Positions 36,630-49,553 of a stretch of 64,000 nucleotides of DNA are shown here, in pieces. Under the pieces are notes generated by a model. The model did not search any database. It saw only the letters and a list, made by a program, of their open reading frames with translations, and was not told the DNA's origin. The translations under genes and the position numbers were made by a program. The first letter of the stretch is position 1, and each line of letters opens with the position of its first letter. Source of the DNA: Hydractinia symbiolongicarpus (taxonomy: Eukaryota; Cnidaria; Hydrozoa; Anthoathecata; Hydractiniidae); the NCBI RefSeq assembly GCF_029227915.1, contig NC_079888.1, positions 24,036,001 through 24,100,000 of the forward strand, given 5' to 3'.

Positions 36630-38251
36630 TTTAAATTATTTTTTCACCACTAAATCGCACGAGACTTGTAGTTTTCAAAAATGTTTTCATTTTTAATGAG
36701 ACGCTGAATAAAAGCAGTTTAATCGCCGGCAACCGAAAACCTGCGATTTCCCTAAATCCCGGACTCGGCCCGTATAGGCAAAGGCATACAAAGAAAGTAC
36801 CCAGGGAGTAAACTCATTTCCAGAACGATTTTTTAAATTATTTTTTCACCACTAAAACGCATAAGACTTGTAGTTTTTAAAAATGTTTTCATTTTTGATG
36901 AGACGCTGAATAAAAGAAGTTTAATCGCCGGCAAACGAAAACCCGCGATTTCCCGTAAATCCCGGGCTTGGCCCGTGTAGTCAAAAGTATACAAAGAAAG
37001 TACCCAGGGAGTAAACTCATTTCCCGAACGATTTTTTATATTATTTTTTTACCACTAAACGCATGAGACTTGTAGTTTTCAAAAATATTTTCATATTTGA
37101 TGGGACGCTGAATAAAAGAAGTTTAATCGCCGGCAAACGAAAATCCGCGATTTCCCGTAAATCCCGGACTCGGCTCGTATAGTCAAATGTATACAAAGAA
37201 AGTACCCAGGGAGTAAACTCATTTCCCGAACGATTTTTTAAATTATTTTTTCACCACTAAAACGCATGAGACTTGTAGTTTTCAAAAATGTTTTCATTTT
37301 TGATGAGACGCTTAATGAAAGAGGTTTAATCGCCGGCAAACGAAATCCCGCGTTTTCCCGTAAATCCGGGGCTTGGCCCGTATAGTCGAATGTATACAAA
37401 GAAAGTACCCAGGGAGTAATCTCATTTCCCGAACGATTTTTTAAATTTTTTTTTCACCACTATAACGCATGAGACTTGTAGTTTTCAAATATGTTTTCAT
37501 TTTTGATGAGACGCTGAATAAAAGAAGTTTAATCGCCGGCAAACGAGAACCTGCAATTTCCTGTAAATCCTGGACTCGGCCCATATAGTCAAAAGTATAC
37601 AAAGAAAGTATCCAGGGAGTAAACTCATTTCCCAAACGATTTTTTAAATTATTATTTCACCACTAAAACACATGAGACTTGTAGTTTTCAAGAATGTTTT
37701 CATTTTTGATGAGACGCTGAATAAAAGCAGTTTAATCGCCGGCAAACGAAAACCCGCGATTTCCCGTAAATCCCGGGCTTGGCACGTATAGTCGAATGTA
37801 TACAAAGAAAGTACCCTGTGAGTAAACTCATTTCCAGAACGATTTTTTAAATTATTTTTTCACCACTAAAATGCATAAGACTTGTAGTTTTTAAAACTGT
37901 TTTCATTTTTGATAAGACGCTGAATAAAAGAAGTTTAATCGCCGGCAAACGAAAACCTGCGATTTCCCGTAAATCCTGGACTCGGCCCGTATAGTCAAAA
38001 GTATACAAAGAAAGTACCCAGGGAGTAAACTCATTTCCCAAACGATTTTTTAAGTTATTATTTCACCACTAAAACGCATGAGACTTGTAATTTTCAAGAA
38101 TGTTTTCATTTTTGATGAGACGCTGAATAAAAGCAGTTTAATCGCCGGCAAACGAAAACCCGCGATTTCCCGTAAATCCCGGGCTTGGCACGTATAGTCG
38201 AATGTATACAAAGAAAGTACCCTGTGAGTAAACTCATTTCCAGAACGATTT
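36630..38251 (-). repeat. 8-monomer tandem duplication, first copy (1,622 bp)
   Basis: The rare marker TAAATCGCACGAG at 36,651 recurs at 38,273. The monomer with CACTATAACGCATGAG and CAAATATG at about 37,460 recurs at about 39,082, again 1,622 bp apart. The equivalent region of copy A (about 22.7-23.9 kb) has one version only. Confidence 0.82.
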
Positions 38252-40988
38252 TTTAAATTATTTTTTCACCACTAAATCGCACGAGACTTGTAGTTTTCAA
38301 AAATGTTTTCATTTTTAATGAGACGCTGAATAAAAGCAGTTTAATCGCCGGCAACCGAAAACCTGCGATTTCCCTAAATCCCGGACTCGGCCCGTATAGG
38401 CAAAGGCATACAAAGAAAGTACCCAGGGAGTAAACTCATTACCAGAACGATTTTTTAAATTATTTTTTCACCACTAAAACGCATAAGACTTGTAGTTTTT
38501 AAAAATGTTTTCATTTTTGATGAGACGCTGAATAAAAGAAGTTTAATCGCCGGCAAACGAAAACCCGCGATTTCCCGTAAATCCCGGGCTTGGCCCGTGT
38601 AGTCAAAAGTATACAAAGAAAGTACCCAGGGAGTAAACTCATTTCCCGAACGATTTTTTATATTATTTTTTTACCACTAAACGCATGAGACTTGTAGTTT
38701 TCAAAAATATTTTCATATTTGATGGGACGCTGAATAAAAGAAGTTTAATCGCCGGCAAACGAAAATCCGCGATTTCCCGTAAATCCCGGACTCGGCTCGT
38801 ATAGTCAAATGTATACAAAGAAAGTACCCAGGGAGTAAACTCATTTCCCGAACGATTTTTTAAATTATTTTTTCACCACTAAAACGCATGAGACTTGTAG
38901 TTTTCAAAAATGTTTTCATTTTTGATGAGACGCTTAATGAAAGAGGTTTAATCGCCGGCAAACGAAATCCCGCGTTTTCCCGTAAATCCGGGGCTTGGCC
39001 CGTATAGTCGAATGTATACAAAGAAAGTACCCAGGGAGTAATCTCATTTCCCGAACGATTTTTTAAATTTTTTTTTCACCACTATAACGCATGAGACTTG
39101 TAGTTTTCAAATATGTTTTCATTTTTGATGAGACGCTGAATAAAAGAAGTTTAATCGCCGGCAAACGAGAACCTGCAATTTCCTGTAAATCCTGGACTCG
39201 GCCCATATAGTCAAAAGTATACAAAGAAAGTATCCAGGGAGTAAACTCATTTCCCAAACGATTTTTTAAATTATTATTTCACCACTAAAACACATGAGAC
39301 TTGTAGTTTTCAAGAATGTTTTCATTTTTGATGAGACGCTGAATAAAAGCAGTTTAATCGCCGGCAAACGAAAACCCGCGATTTCCCGTAAATCCCGGGC
39401 TTGGCACGTATAGTCGAATGTATACAAAGAAAGTACCCTGTGAGTAAACTCATTTCCAGAACGATTTTTTAAATTATTTTTTCACCACTAAAATGCATAA
39501 GACTTGTAGTTTTTAAAACTGTTTTCATTTTTGATAAGACGCTGAATAAAAGAAGTTTAATCGCCGGCAAACGAAAACCTGCGATTTCCCGTAAATCCTG
39601 GACTCGGCCCGTATAGTCAAAAGTATACAAAGAAAGTACCCAGGGAGTAAACTCATTTCCCAAACGATTTTTTAAGTTATTATTTCACCACTAAAACGCA
39701 TGAGACTTGTAATTTTCAAGAATGTTTTCATTTTTGATGAGACGCTGAATAAAAGCAGTTTAATCGCCGGCAAACGAAAACCCGCGATTTCCCGTAAATC
39801 CCGGGCTTGGCACGTATAGTCGAATGTATACAAAGAAAGTACCCTGTGAGTAAACTCATTTCCAGAACGATTTTTTAAATTATTTTTTCACTACTAAAAC
39901 GCATAAGACTTGTAGTTTTTAAAAATGTTTTCATTTTTGATGAGACGCTGAATAAAAGAAGTTTAATCGCCGGCAAACGAAAACCCGCGATTTCCCGTAA
40001 ATCCCGGCTTGGCCCGTATAGTCAAAAGTATACAAAGAAAGTACCCAGGGAGTAAACTCATTTCCCGAACGATTTTTTAAATTATTTTTGCACCACCAAA
40101 ACGCATGAGACTTGTAGTTTTCAAAAATTTTCATTTTTGATGAGACGCTGAATAAAAGCAGTTTAATCACCGGCAAACGAAAACCTGCGATTTCCCTAAA
40201 TCCCGGACTCGGCCCGTATAGGCAAAGGTATACAAAGAAAGTACCCAGGGAGTAAACTCATTTCCAGAACGTTTTTTTAAATTATTTTTTCACCACTAAA
40301 ACGCATAAGACTTGTAGTTTTTAAAAATGTTTTCATTTTTGATGAGACGCTGAATAAAAGAAGTTTAATCGCCAGCAAACGAAAACCCGCGATTTCCCGT
40401 AACTCTCGGGCTTGGCCCGTATAGTCAAAAGTATACAAAGAAAGTACCCAGGGAGTAAGCTCATTTCCCGAACGATTTTTTATATTATTTTTTTACCACT
40501 AAACGCATGAGACTTGTAGTTTTCAAAAATATTTTCATATTTGATGGGACGCTGAATAAAAGAAGTTTAATCGCCGGCAAACGAAAATCCGCGATTTCCC
40601 GTAAATCCCGGACTCGGCCCCTATAGTCAAAAGTATACAAAGAAAGTATCCAGGGAGTAAACTCATTTCCCGAACGATTTTTTAAATTATTTTTTCACCA
40701 CTAAAACGCATGAGACTTGTAGTTTTCAAAAATTTTCATTTTTGATGAGACGCTGAATAAAAGCAGTTTAATCGCCGGCAAACGAAAACCCGCAATTTCC
40801 CGTAAATTCCGGGCTTGGCACGTATAGTCGAATGTATACAAAGAAAGTACCCTGTGAGTAAACTCATTTCCAGAACGATTTTTTAAATTATTTTTTCACC
40901 ACTAAAACGCATAAGACTTGTAGTTTTTAAAAATGTTTTCATTTTTGATGAGACGCTGAATAAAAGCAGTTTAATCGCCGGCAAACGA
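37750..40988 (-). repeat. 16-monomer tandem duplication, first copy (3,239 bp)
   Basis: Markers here recur exactly 3,239 bp downstream: CACTAAAATGCATAAG (37,866 and 41,105), CATTACCAGAACG (38,438 and 41,677), TCACTACTAAAACG (39,889 and 43,128) and CGTAACTCTCGGG (about 40,398 and 43,637). I found almost no differences by eye, so this is among the most recent duplications in the window. Confidence 0.85.
38252..39873 (-). repeat. 8-monomer tandem duplication, second copy (1,622 bp)
   Basis: This is the partner of 36,630-38,251. It contains CATTACCAGAACG (about 38,438) where the first copy has CATTTCCAGAACG. The match ends at about 39,873, where TCACTACTAAAACG appears, which is the single-copy sequence of copy A at 23,911. 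The unit is itself included in the larger 16-monomer duplication. Confidence 0.8.
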
Positions 40989-43900
40989 AAACCCGCGATT
41001 TCCCGTAAATCCCGGGCTTGGCACGTATAGTCGAATGTATACAAAGAAAGTACCCTGTGAGTAAACTCATTTCCAGAACGATTTTTTAAATTATTTTTTC
41101 ACCACTAAAATGCATAAGACTTGTAGTTTTTAAAACTGTTTTCATTTTTGATAAGACGCTGAATAAAAGAAGTTTAATCGCCGGCAAACGAAAACCTGCG
41201 ATTTCCCGTAAATCCTGGACTCGGCCCGTATAGTCAAAAGTATACAAAGAAAGTACCCAGGGAGTAAACTCATTTCCCAAACGATTTTTTAAGTTATTAT
41301 TTCACCACTAAAACGCATGAGACTTGTAATTTTCAAGAATGTTTTCATTTTTGATGAGACGCTGAATAAAAGCAGTTTAATCGCCGGCAAACGAAAACCC
41401 GCGATTTCCCGTAAATCCCGGGCTTGGCACGTATAGTCGAATGTATACAAAGAAAGTACCCTGTGAGTAAACTCATTTCCAGAACGATTTTTTAAATTAT
41501 TTTTTCACCACTAAATCGCACGAGACTTGTAGTTTTCAAAAATGTTTTCATTTTTAATGAGACGCTGAATAAAAGCAGTTTAATCGCCGGCAACCGAAAA
41601 CCTGCGATTTCCCTAAATCCCGGACTCGGCCCGTATAGGCAAAGGCATACAAAGAAAGTACCCAGGGAGTAAACTCATTACCAGAACGATTTTTTAAATT
41701 ATTTTTTCACCACTAAAACGCATAAGACTTGTAGTTTTTAAAAATGTTTTCATTTTTGATGAGACGCTGAATAAAAGAAGTTTAATCGCCGGCAAACGAA
41801 AACCCGCGATTTCCCGTAAATCCCGGGCTTGGCCCGTGTAGTCAAAAGTATACAAAGAAAGTACCCAGGGAGTAAACTCATTTCCCGAACGATTTTTTAT
41901 ATTATTTTTTTACCACTAAACGCATGAGACTTGTAGTTTTCAAAAATATTTTCATATTTGATGGGACGCTGAATAAAAGAAGTTTAATCGCCGGCAAACG
42001 AAAATCCGCGATTTCCCGTAAATCCCGGACTCGGCTCGTATAGTCAAATGTATACAAAGAAAGTACCCAGGGAGTAAACTCATTTCCCGAACGATTTTTT
42101 AAATTATTTTTTCACCACTAAAACGCATGAGACTTGTAGTTTTCAAAAATGTTTTCATTTTTGATGAGACGCTTAATGAAAGAGGTTTAATCGCCGGCAA
42201 ACGAAATCCCGCGTTTTCCCGTAAATCCGGGGCTTGGCCCGTATAGTCGAATGTATACAAAGAAAGTACCCAGGGAGTAATCTCATTTCCCGAACGATTT
42301 TTTAAATTTTTTTTTCACCACTATAACGCATGAGACTTGTAGTTTTCAAATATGTTTTCATTTTTGATGAGACGCTGAATAAAAGAAGTTTAATCGCCGG
42401 CAAACGAGAACCTGCAATTTCCTGTAAATCCTGGACTCGGCCCATATAGTCAAAAGTATACAAAGAAAGTATCCAGGGAGTAAACTCATTTCCCAAACGA
42501 TTTTTTAAATTATTATTTCACCACTAAAACACATGAGACTTGTAGTTTTCAAGAATGTTTTCATTTTTGATGAGACGCTGAATAAAAGCAGTTTAATCGC
42601 CGGCAAACGAAAACCCGCGATTTCCCGTAAATCCCGGGCTTGGCACGTATAGTCGAATGTATACAAAGAAAGTACCCTGTGAGTAAACTCATTTCCAGAA
42701 CGATTTTTTAAATTATTTTTTCACCACTAAAATGCATAAGACTTGTAGTTTTTAAAACTGTTTTCATTTTTGATAAGACGCTGAATAAAAGAAGTTTAAT
42801 CGCCGGCAAACGAAAACCTGCGATTTCCCGTAAATCCTGGACTCGGCCCGTATAGTCAAAAGTATACAAAGAAAGTACCCAGGGAGTAAACTCATTTCCC
42901 AAACGATTTTTTAAGTTATTATTTCACCACTAAAACGCATGAGACTTGTAATTTTCAAGAATGTTTTCATTTTTGATGAGACGCTGAATAAAAGCAGTTT
43001 AATCGCCGGCAAACGAAAACCCGCGATTTCCCGTAAATCCCGGGCTTGGCACGTATAGTCGAATGTATACAAAGAAAGTACCCTGTGAGTAAACTCATTT
43101 CCAGAACGATTTTTTAAATTATTTTTTCACTACTAAAACGCATAAGACTTGTAGTTTTTAAAAATGTTTTCATTTTTGATGAGACGCTGAATAAAAGAAG
43201 TTTAATCGCCGGCAAACGAAAACCCGCGATTTCCCGTAAATCCCGGCTTGGCCCGTATAGTCAAAAGTATACAAAGAAAGTACCCAGGGAGTAAACTCAT
43301 TTCCCGAACGATTTTTTAAATTATTTTTGCACCACCAAAACGCATGAGACTTGTAGTTTTCAAAAATTTTCATTTTTGATGAGACGCTGAATAAAAGCAG
43401 TTTAATCACCGGCAAACGAAAACCTGCGATTTCCCTAAATCCCGGACTCGGCCCGTATAGGCAAAGGTATACAAAGAAAGTACCCAGGGAGTAAACTCAT
43501 TTCCAGAACGTTTTTTTAAATTATTTTTTCACCACTAAAACGCATAAGACTTGTAGTTTTTAAAAATGTTTTCATTTTTGATGAGACGCTGAATAAAAGA
43601 AGTTTAATCGCCAGCAAACGAAAACCCGCGATTTCCCGTAACTCTCGGGCTTGGCCCGTATAGTCAAAAGTATACAAAGAAAGTACCCAGGGAGTAAGCT
43701 CATTTCCCGAACGATTTTTTATATTATTTTTTTACCACTAAACGCATGAGACTTGTAGTTTTCAAAAATATTTTCATATTTGATGGGACGCTGAATAAAA
43801 GAAGTTTAATCGCCGGCAAACGAAAATCCGCGATTTCCCGTAAATCCCGGACTCGGCCCCTATAGTCAAAAGTATACAAAGAAAGTATCCAGGGAGTAAA

Positions 43901-44227
43901 CTCATTTCCCGAACGATTTTTTAAATTATTTTTTCACCACTAAAACGCATGAGACTTGTAGTTTTCAAAAATTTTCATTTTTGATGAGACGCTGAATAAA
44001 AGCAGTTTAATCGCCGGCAAACGAAAACCCGCAATTTCCCGTAAATTCCGGGCTTGGCACGTATAGTCGAATGTATACAAAGAAAGTACCCTGTGAGTAA
44101 ACTCATTTCCAGAACGATTTTTTAAATTATTTTTTCACCACTAAAACGCATAAGACTTGTAGTTTTTAAAAATGTTTTCATTTTTGATGAGACGCTGAAT
44201 AAAAGCAGTTTAATCGCCGGCAAACGA
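40989..44227 (-). repeat. 16-monomer tandem duplication, second copy (3,239 bp)
   Basis: This is the partner of 37,750-40,988. After about 44,230 the sequence returns to single-copy order, with CCTGCGATTTCCCTAAATCC, and parallels copy A at about 25,015. Confidence 0.85.
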
Positions 44228-45633
44228 AAACCTGCGATTTCCCTAAATCCCGGACTCGGCCCGTATAGGCAAAGGTATACAAAGAAAGTACCCAGGGAGT
44301 AAACTCATTTCCAGAACGTTTTTTTAAATTATTTTTTCACCACTAAAACGCATAAGACTTGTAGTTTATAAAAATGTTTTCATTTTTGATGAGACGCTGA
44401 ATAAAAGAAGTTTAATCGCCAGCAAACGAAAACCCGCGAATTCCCGTAAATCTCGTGCTTGGCCCGTATAGTCAAAAGTATACAAAGAAAGTACCCAGGG
44501 AGTAAACTCATTTCCCGAACGATTTTTTATATTATTTTTTTACCACTAAACGCATGAGACTTGTAGTTTTCAAAAAATTTTTCATATTTGATGGGACGCT
44601 GAATAAAAGAAGTTTAATCGCCGGCAAACGAAAATCCGCGATTTCCCGTAAATCCTGGACTCGGCCCCTATAGTCAAAAGTATACAAAGAAAGTACCCAG
44701 GGAGTAAACTCATTTCCCGAACGATTTTTTAAATTATTTTTTCACCACTAAAACGCATGAGACTTGTAGTTTTCAAAAATGTTTTCATTTTTGATGAGAC
44801 GCTGAATGAAAGAAGTTTATTCGCCGGCAAACGAAAACCCGCGATTTCCCGTAAATCCCGGGCTTGGCCCTTATAGTCAAAAGTATACAAAGAAAGTACC
44901 CAGGGAGTAAACTCATTTCCTGAACGATTTTTTATATTATTTTTTTACCACTAAACGCATGAGACTTGTAGTTTTCAAAAATGTTTTCATTTTTGATGAG
45001 ACGCTGAATAAAAGAAGTTTAATCGCCGGCAAACGAAAACCCGCGATTTCCCGTAAATCCCGGGCTTGGCCCGTATAGTCAAAAGTATACAAAGAAAGTA
45101 CCCAGGGAGTAAACTCATTTCCCGAACGATTTTTTATATTATTTTTTTACCACTAAACGCATGAGACTTGTAGTTTTCAAAAATATTTTTATATTTGATG
45201 GGACGCTGAATAAAAGAAGTTTAATCCCCGGCAAACGAAAATCCGCGATTTCCCGTAAATCCTGGACTCGGCCCGTATAGTCAAAAGTATACAAAGAAAG
45301 TACCCAGGGAGTAAACTCATTTCCCGAACGATTTTTTAAATTATTTTTTCACCACTAAAACGCATGAGACTTGTAGTTTTCAAAAATGTTTTCATTTTTG
45401 ATGAGACGCTGAATAAAAGAAGTTTATTCGCCGGCAAACGAAAACCCGCGATTTCCCGTAAATCCCGGGCTTGGCCCGTATAGTCAAAAGTATACAAAGA
45501 AAGTACCCAGGGAGTAAACTCATTTCCCGAACGATTTTTTATATTATTTTTTTACCACTAAACGCATGAGACTTGTAGTTTTCAAAAATATTTTCATATT
45601 TGATGGGACGCTGAATAAAAGATTGATTGATTG

Positions 45634-46746
45634 ATGGATTTGAGTAAAGCATTTGATTGTGTGGATCATAATCTGTTAATAGCGAAACTACATGCATATG
45701 GTTTCTCAAAAAGTGCTTTAGGTCTTTTAAGGAGTTATCTCACCAATCGGTTCCAAAGAGTCGGAATTGATGGCTATTTCAGCTTGTGGAAAGAAATTAT
45801 TAGTGGTGTCCCACAAGGTTCGATTCTGGGTCCACTTTTATTCAATATTTATATAAATGATTTAATGTTTATTTTTAATGATAGAGCTGATGTTAAAATT
45901 TGTAATTACGCAGATGACAATACACTTTATACATATGGAAAACAATTTGAGGAGATAAAGTTATGTTTAGAAAGTGCTTTTTCAACTGTTAGCACATGGT
46001 TTTCCAATAATGGGCTTCAGTTAAATTCTGAGAAGTGCAAACTGCTCATTCTGGGAAAATCAAAAAACGAAAACTTTGTTACTTTAAATTTGAAAAATAA
46101 TATATTACAAGAGTCTCCATACGTAAATTTGTTGGGTATAATTCTGGACAATCAGCTTTCTTTCCGGCAACATGTTCTTCCATTATGTAAGAAGGCAAAT
46201 GCCAAGATCAATGCCCTAAAACGTATATCACCATATATGTCTAATTATAAGCGAAATGTTATTGCTAATTCATTTATTTCTAGCATATTTAATTACTGCC
46301 CTCTTATATGGGGATTTTCAAGTAGAGATCTACTACATAAAGTTAATAGCATTCATAGTAGAGCAAATAGACTTTTATGCGACAGAATTGAAAATGAATG
46401 CAGAATCAGTATTCATGAAAAGTTCTGCCGAAAATTGTTAAAGGAGGTTTTTAAAACAAAAATGAAACAGAATCCATCCTACATGAATGATGTTTTTGTA
46501 TTCAAAAACACAGCATATAGTTTCCGTGCATCAAGTTCTCTTGAATGGTGCAGAACTCGCACCACAAAGCATGGTCTATTAAGCGTATCTTATATTGCTT
46601 CTAAATTATGGGAGAAGCTTCCAAACTCTGTCCGAAATGCCCCTTCGTTGTCTTTATTCCATCACGGGCTAAACACCATTCCGTTTATTCAGTGCAGTTG
46701 CCGTCTCTGTGCCACATATATTTGTAACGTAGGATATACGAATTAG
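45634..46746 (+). pseudogene. Reverse transcriptase C-terminal fragment of a LINE-type element (370 codons)
   Basis: An open frame runs from ATG at 45,634 to TAG at 46,744-46,746; an in-frame TGA lies just upstream at 45,628. RT copies element RNA into DNA at the target site. Visible motifs are motif A DLSKAFD (residues 2-8, with the catalytic Asp at 2), motif B GVPQGSILGPLLFN (58-71), motif C YADD (92-95, catalytic Asp pair), NNGLQLNSEK (125-134), LGIILD (167-172), a thumb-like region with WG (about 226), and a cysteine-rich tail CSCRLC (354-359). The ATG is an internal Met before motif A, not the native start. There is no frameshift or internal stop, so the insertion looks young. Without an endonuclease and the first RT motifs it cannot be autonomous. 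Confidence 0.93.
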
Positions 46747-46833
46747 CTTCTTATTATTATAATATAAATCTCCTATTTTTTTTAAAAACTTTATTTTAGG
46801 ACAGTCGATTTTAATTAGCCCAAGGCTAACAAA

Positions 46834-46854
46834 TTTTTTTTTTTTTTTTTTTTT
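46834..46854 (+). repeat. T21 homopolymer in the retrotransposon 3' UTR
   Basis: A run of 21 T lies between CTAACAAA and AATTAATG. It is likely to vary in length and is prone to sequencing error. Confidence 0.95.
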
Positions 46855-46909
46855 AATTAATGTATCTAGCATGTTTTATTGTATATTGTATATCGACTTT
46901 AAAGAAAGA

Positions 46910-46926
46910 ATAAATAAATAAATAAA
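46910..46926 (+). repeat. (TAAA)4 microsatellite tail
   Basis: Four TAAA units followed by TAAG join the element to the satellite. Tandem short repeats at the 3' end mark the priming end of several LINE clades. Confidence 0.88.
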
Positions 46927-49553
46927 TAAGAAGTTTAATCGCCGGCAAACGAAAATCCGCGATTTCCCGTAAATACCGGACTCGGCCCGTATAGTCAAAA
47001 GTAAACGAAGAAAGTACCCAGGGAGTAAACTCATTTCCTGAACGATTTTTTAAATTATTTTTTCACCACTAAAACGCATGAGACTTGTAGTTTTCAAAAA
47101 TGTTTTCATTTTTGATGAGACGCTGAATAAAAGAAGTTTATTCGCCGGCAAACGAAAACCCGCGATTTCCCGTAAATCCCGGGCTTGGCCCGTATAGTCA
47201 AAAGTATACAAAGAAAGTACCCAGGGAGTAAACTCATTTCCCGAACGATTTTTTAAATTATTTTTTCACCACTAAAACGCATGAGACTTGTAGTTTTTAA
47301 AAATGTTTTCATTTTTGATGAGACTGTAAAGAAAAGAAGTTTAATCGCCGGCAAACGAAAATCTGCGATTTCCCGTAAATCCCGGACTCGGCCCCTATAG
47401 TCAAAAGTATACAAAGAAAGTACCCAGGGAGTAAACTCATTTCCCGAACGATTTTTTAAATTATTTTTTCACCACTAAAACGCATGAGACTTGTAGTTTT
47501 CAAAAATGTTTTCATTTTTGATGAGACGCTGAATAAAAGAAGTTTATTCGCCGGCAAACGAAAACCCGCAATTTCCCGTAAATCCCGATCTTGGCCCTTA
47601 TAGTCAAAAGTATACAAAGAAAGTACCCAGGGAGTAAACTCATTTCCTGATTGATTTTTTATATTATTTTTTTACCACTAAACGCATGAGACTTGTAGTT
47701 TTCAAAAATGTTTTCATTTTTGATGAGACGCTGAATAAAAGAAGTTTAATCGCCGGCAAACGAAAACCCGCGATTTCCCGTAAATCCCGGGCTTGGCCCG
47801 TATAGTCAAAAGTATACAAAGAAAGTACCCAGGGAGTAAACTCATTTCCCGAACGATTTTTTATATTATTTTTTTACCACTAAACGCATGAGACTTGTAG
47901 TTTTCAAAAATATTTTCATATTTGATGGGACGCTGAATAAAAGAAGTTTAATCCCCGGCAAACGAAAATCCGCGATTTCCCGTAAATCCTGGGCTCGGCC
48001 CGTATAGTCAAAAGTATACAAAGAAAGTACCCAGGGAGTAAACTCATTTCCCGAACGATTTTTTAAATTATTTTTTCACCACTAAAACGCATGAGACTTG
48101 TAGTTTTCAAAAATGTTTTCATTTTTGATGAGACGCTGAATAAAAGAAGTTTATTCGCCGGCAAACGAAAACCCGCGATTTCCCGTAAATCCCGGGCTTG
48201 GCCCGTATAGTCAAAAGTATACAAAGAAAGTACCCAGGGAGTAAACTCATTTCCCAAACGATTTTTTATATTATTTTTTTACCACTAAACGCATGAGACT
48301 TGTAGTTTTCAAAAATGTTTTCATATTTGATGGGACGCTGAATAAAAGAAGTTTAATCGCCGGCAAACGAAAATCCGCGATTTCCCGTAAATACCGGACT
48401 CGGCCAGTATAGTCAAAAGTATACGAAGAAAGTACCCAGGGAGTAAACTCATTTCCTGAACGATTTTTTAAATTATTTTTTCACCACTAAAACGCATGAG
48501 ACTTGTAGTTTTCAAAAATGTTTTCATTTTTGATGAGACGCTGAATAAAAGAAGTTTATTCGCCGGCAAACGAAAACCCGCGATTTCCCGTAAATCCCGG
48601 ACTCGGCCCGTATAGTCAAAAGTATACAAAGAAAGTACCCAGGGAGTAAACTCATTTCCCGAACGATTTTTTAAATTATTTTTTCACCACTAAAACGCAT
48701 GAGACTTGTAGTTTTTAAAAATGTTTTCATTTTTGATGAGACTGTAAAGAAAAGAAGTTTAATCGCCGGCAAACGAAAACCTGCGATTTCCCGTAAATCC
48801 TGGACTCGGCCCGTATAGTCAAAAGTATACAAAGAAAGTACCCAGGGAGTAAACTCATTTCCCAAACGATTTTTTAAGTTATTATTTCACCACTAAAACG
48901 CATGAGACTTGTAATTTTCAAGAATGTTTTCATTTTTGATGAGACGCTGAATAAAAGAAGTTTAATCGCCGGCAAACGAAAACCCGCGATTTCCTGTAAA
49001 TCCCGGCTTGGCCCGTATAGTCAAAAGTATACAAAGAAAGTACCCAGGGAGTAAACTCATTTCCCGAACGATTTTTTAAATTATTTTTGCACCACTAAAA
49101 CGCATGAGATTTGTAGTTTTCAAAAATGTTTTCATTTTTGATGAGACGCTGAATAAAAGCAGTTTAATCGCCGGCAAACGAAAACCTGCGATTTCCCTAA
49201 ATCCCGGACTCGGCCCGTATAGGCAAAGGTATACAAAGAAAGTACCCAGGGAGTAAACTCATTTCCAGAACGATTTTTTAAATTATTTTTTCACCACTAA
49301 AACGCATAAGACTTGTAGTTTTTAAAAATGTTTTCATTTTTGATGAGACGCTAAATAAAAGAAGTTTAATCGCCGGCAAACGAAAACCCGCAATTTCCCG
49401 TAAATCCCGGGCTTGGCCCGTATAGTCAAAAGTATACAAAGAAAGTACCCAGGGAGTAAACTCATTTCCCGAACGATTTTTTAAATTTTTTTTTCACCAC
49501 TAAAACGCATGAGACTTGTAGTTTTCAAAAATGTTTTCATTTTTGATGAGACG

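Larger units (their letters stand above)
45623..46927 (+). mobile_element. 5'-truncated non-LTR (LINE-type) retrotransposon
   Basis: This is the only non-satellite sequence in the window. It interrupts one reverse monomer, and the empty site is visible in copy A at about 26,400. Relative to that site 1,309 bp are added, including a possible 4-bp target duplication, AAGA, at 45,619-45,622 and 46,928-46,931. The 5' end starts with GATT repeats and enters the coding region inside RT motif A, so the endonuclease and N-terminal RT domains are missing, as expected from incomplete target-primed reverse transcription. The 3' end has a 3' UTR, a T21 tract and four TAAA repeats. The form resembles CR1/L2 or Jockey-like elements of marine invertebrates, but the clade assignment is uncertain. 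The element is antisense to the surrounding reverse satellite. Confidence 0.92.
46747..46927 (+). other. Retrotransposon 3' UTR and tail
   Basis: After the stop codon come about 85 bp of AT-rich sequence, a 21-T tract, the segment TGTATATTGTATATCGAC, and AAAGAAAGAATAAATAAA with overlapping AATAAA motifs that could act as polyadenylation signals. The TAAA tail at the junction replaces a long poly(A), as is usual for many CR1/L2/Jockey-like LINEs. Confidence 0.8.

Noticed and set aside
46256-46441. 61-codon forward frame inside the retrotransposon
   Set aside because: It overlaps the RT frame in another register and has no homology I recognise; it is a shadow.
45634-46746. Functional, autonomous RT gene
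   Set aside because: The frame is intact, but the endonuclease domain and RT motifs before motif A are missing and no promoter region is present.
46669-46872. 67-codon reverse frame at the retrotransposon 3' end
   Set aside because: It reads through the T21 tract as poly-lysine and overlaps the RT C-terminus and 3' UTR; it is a shadow.
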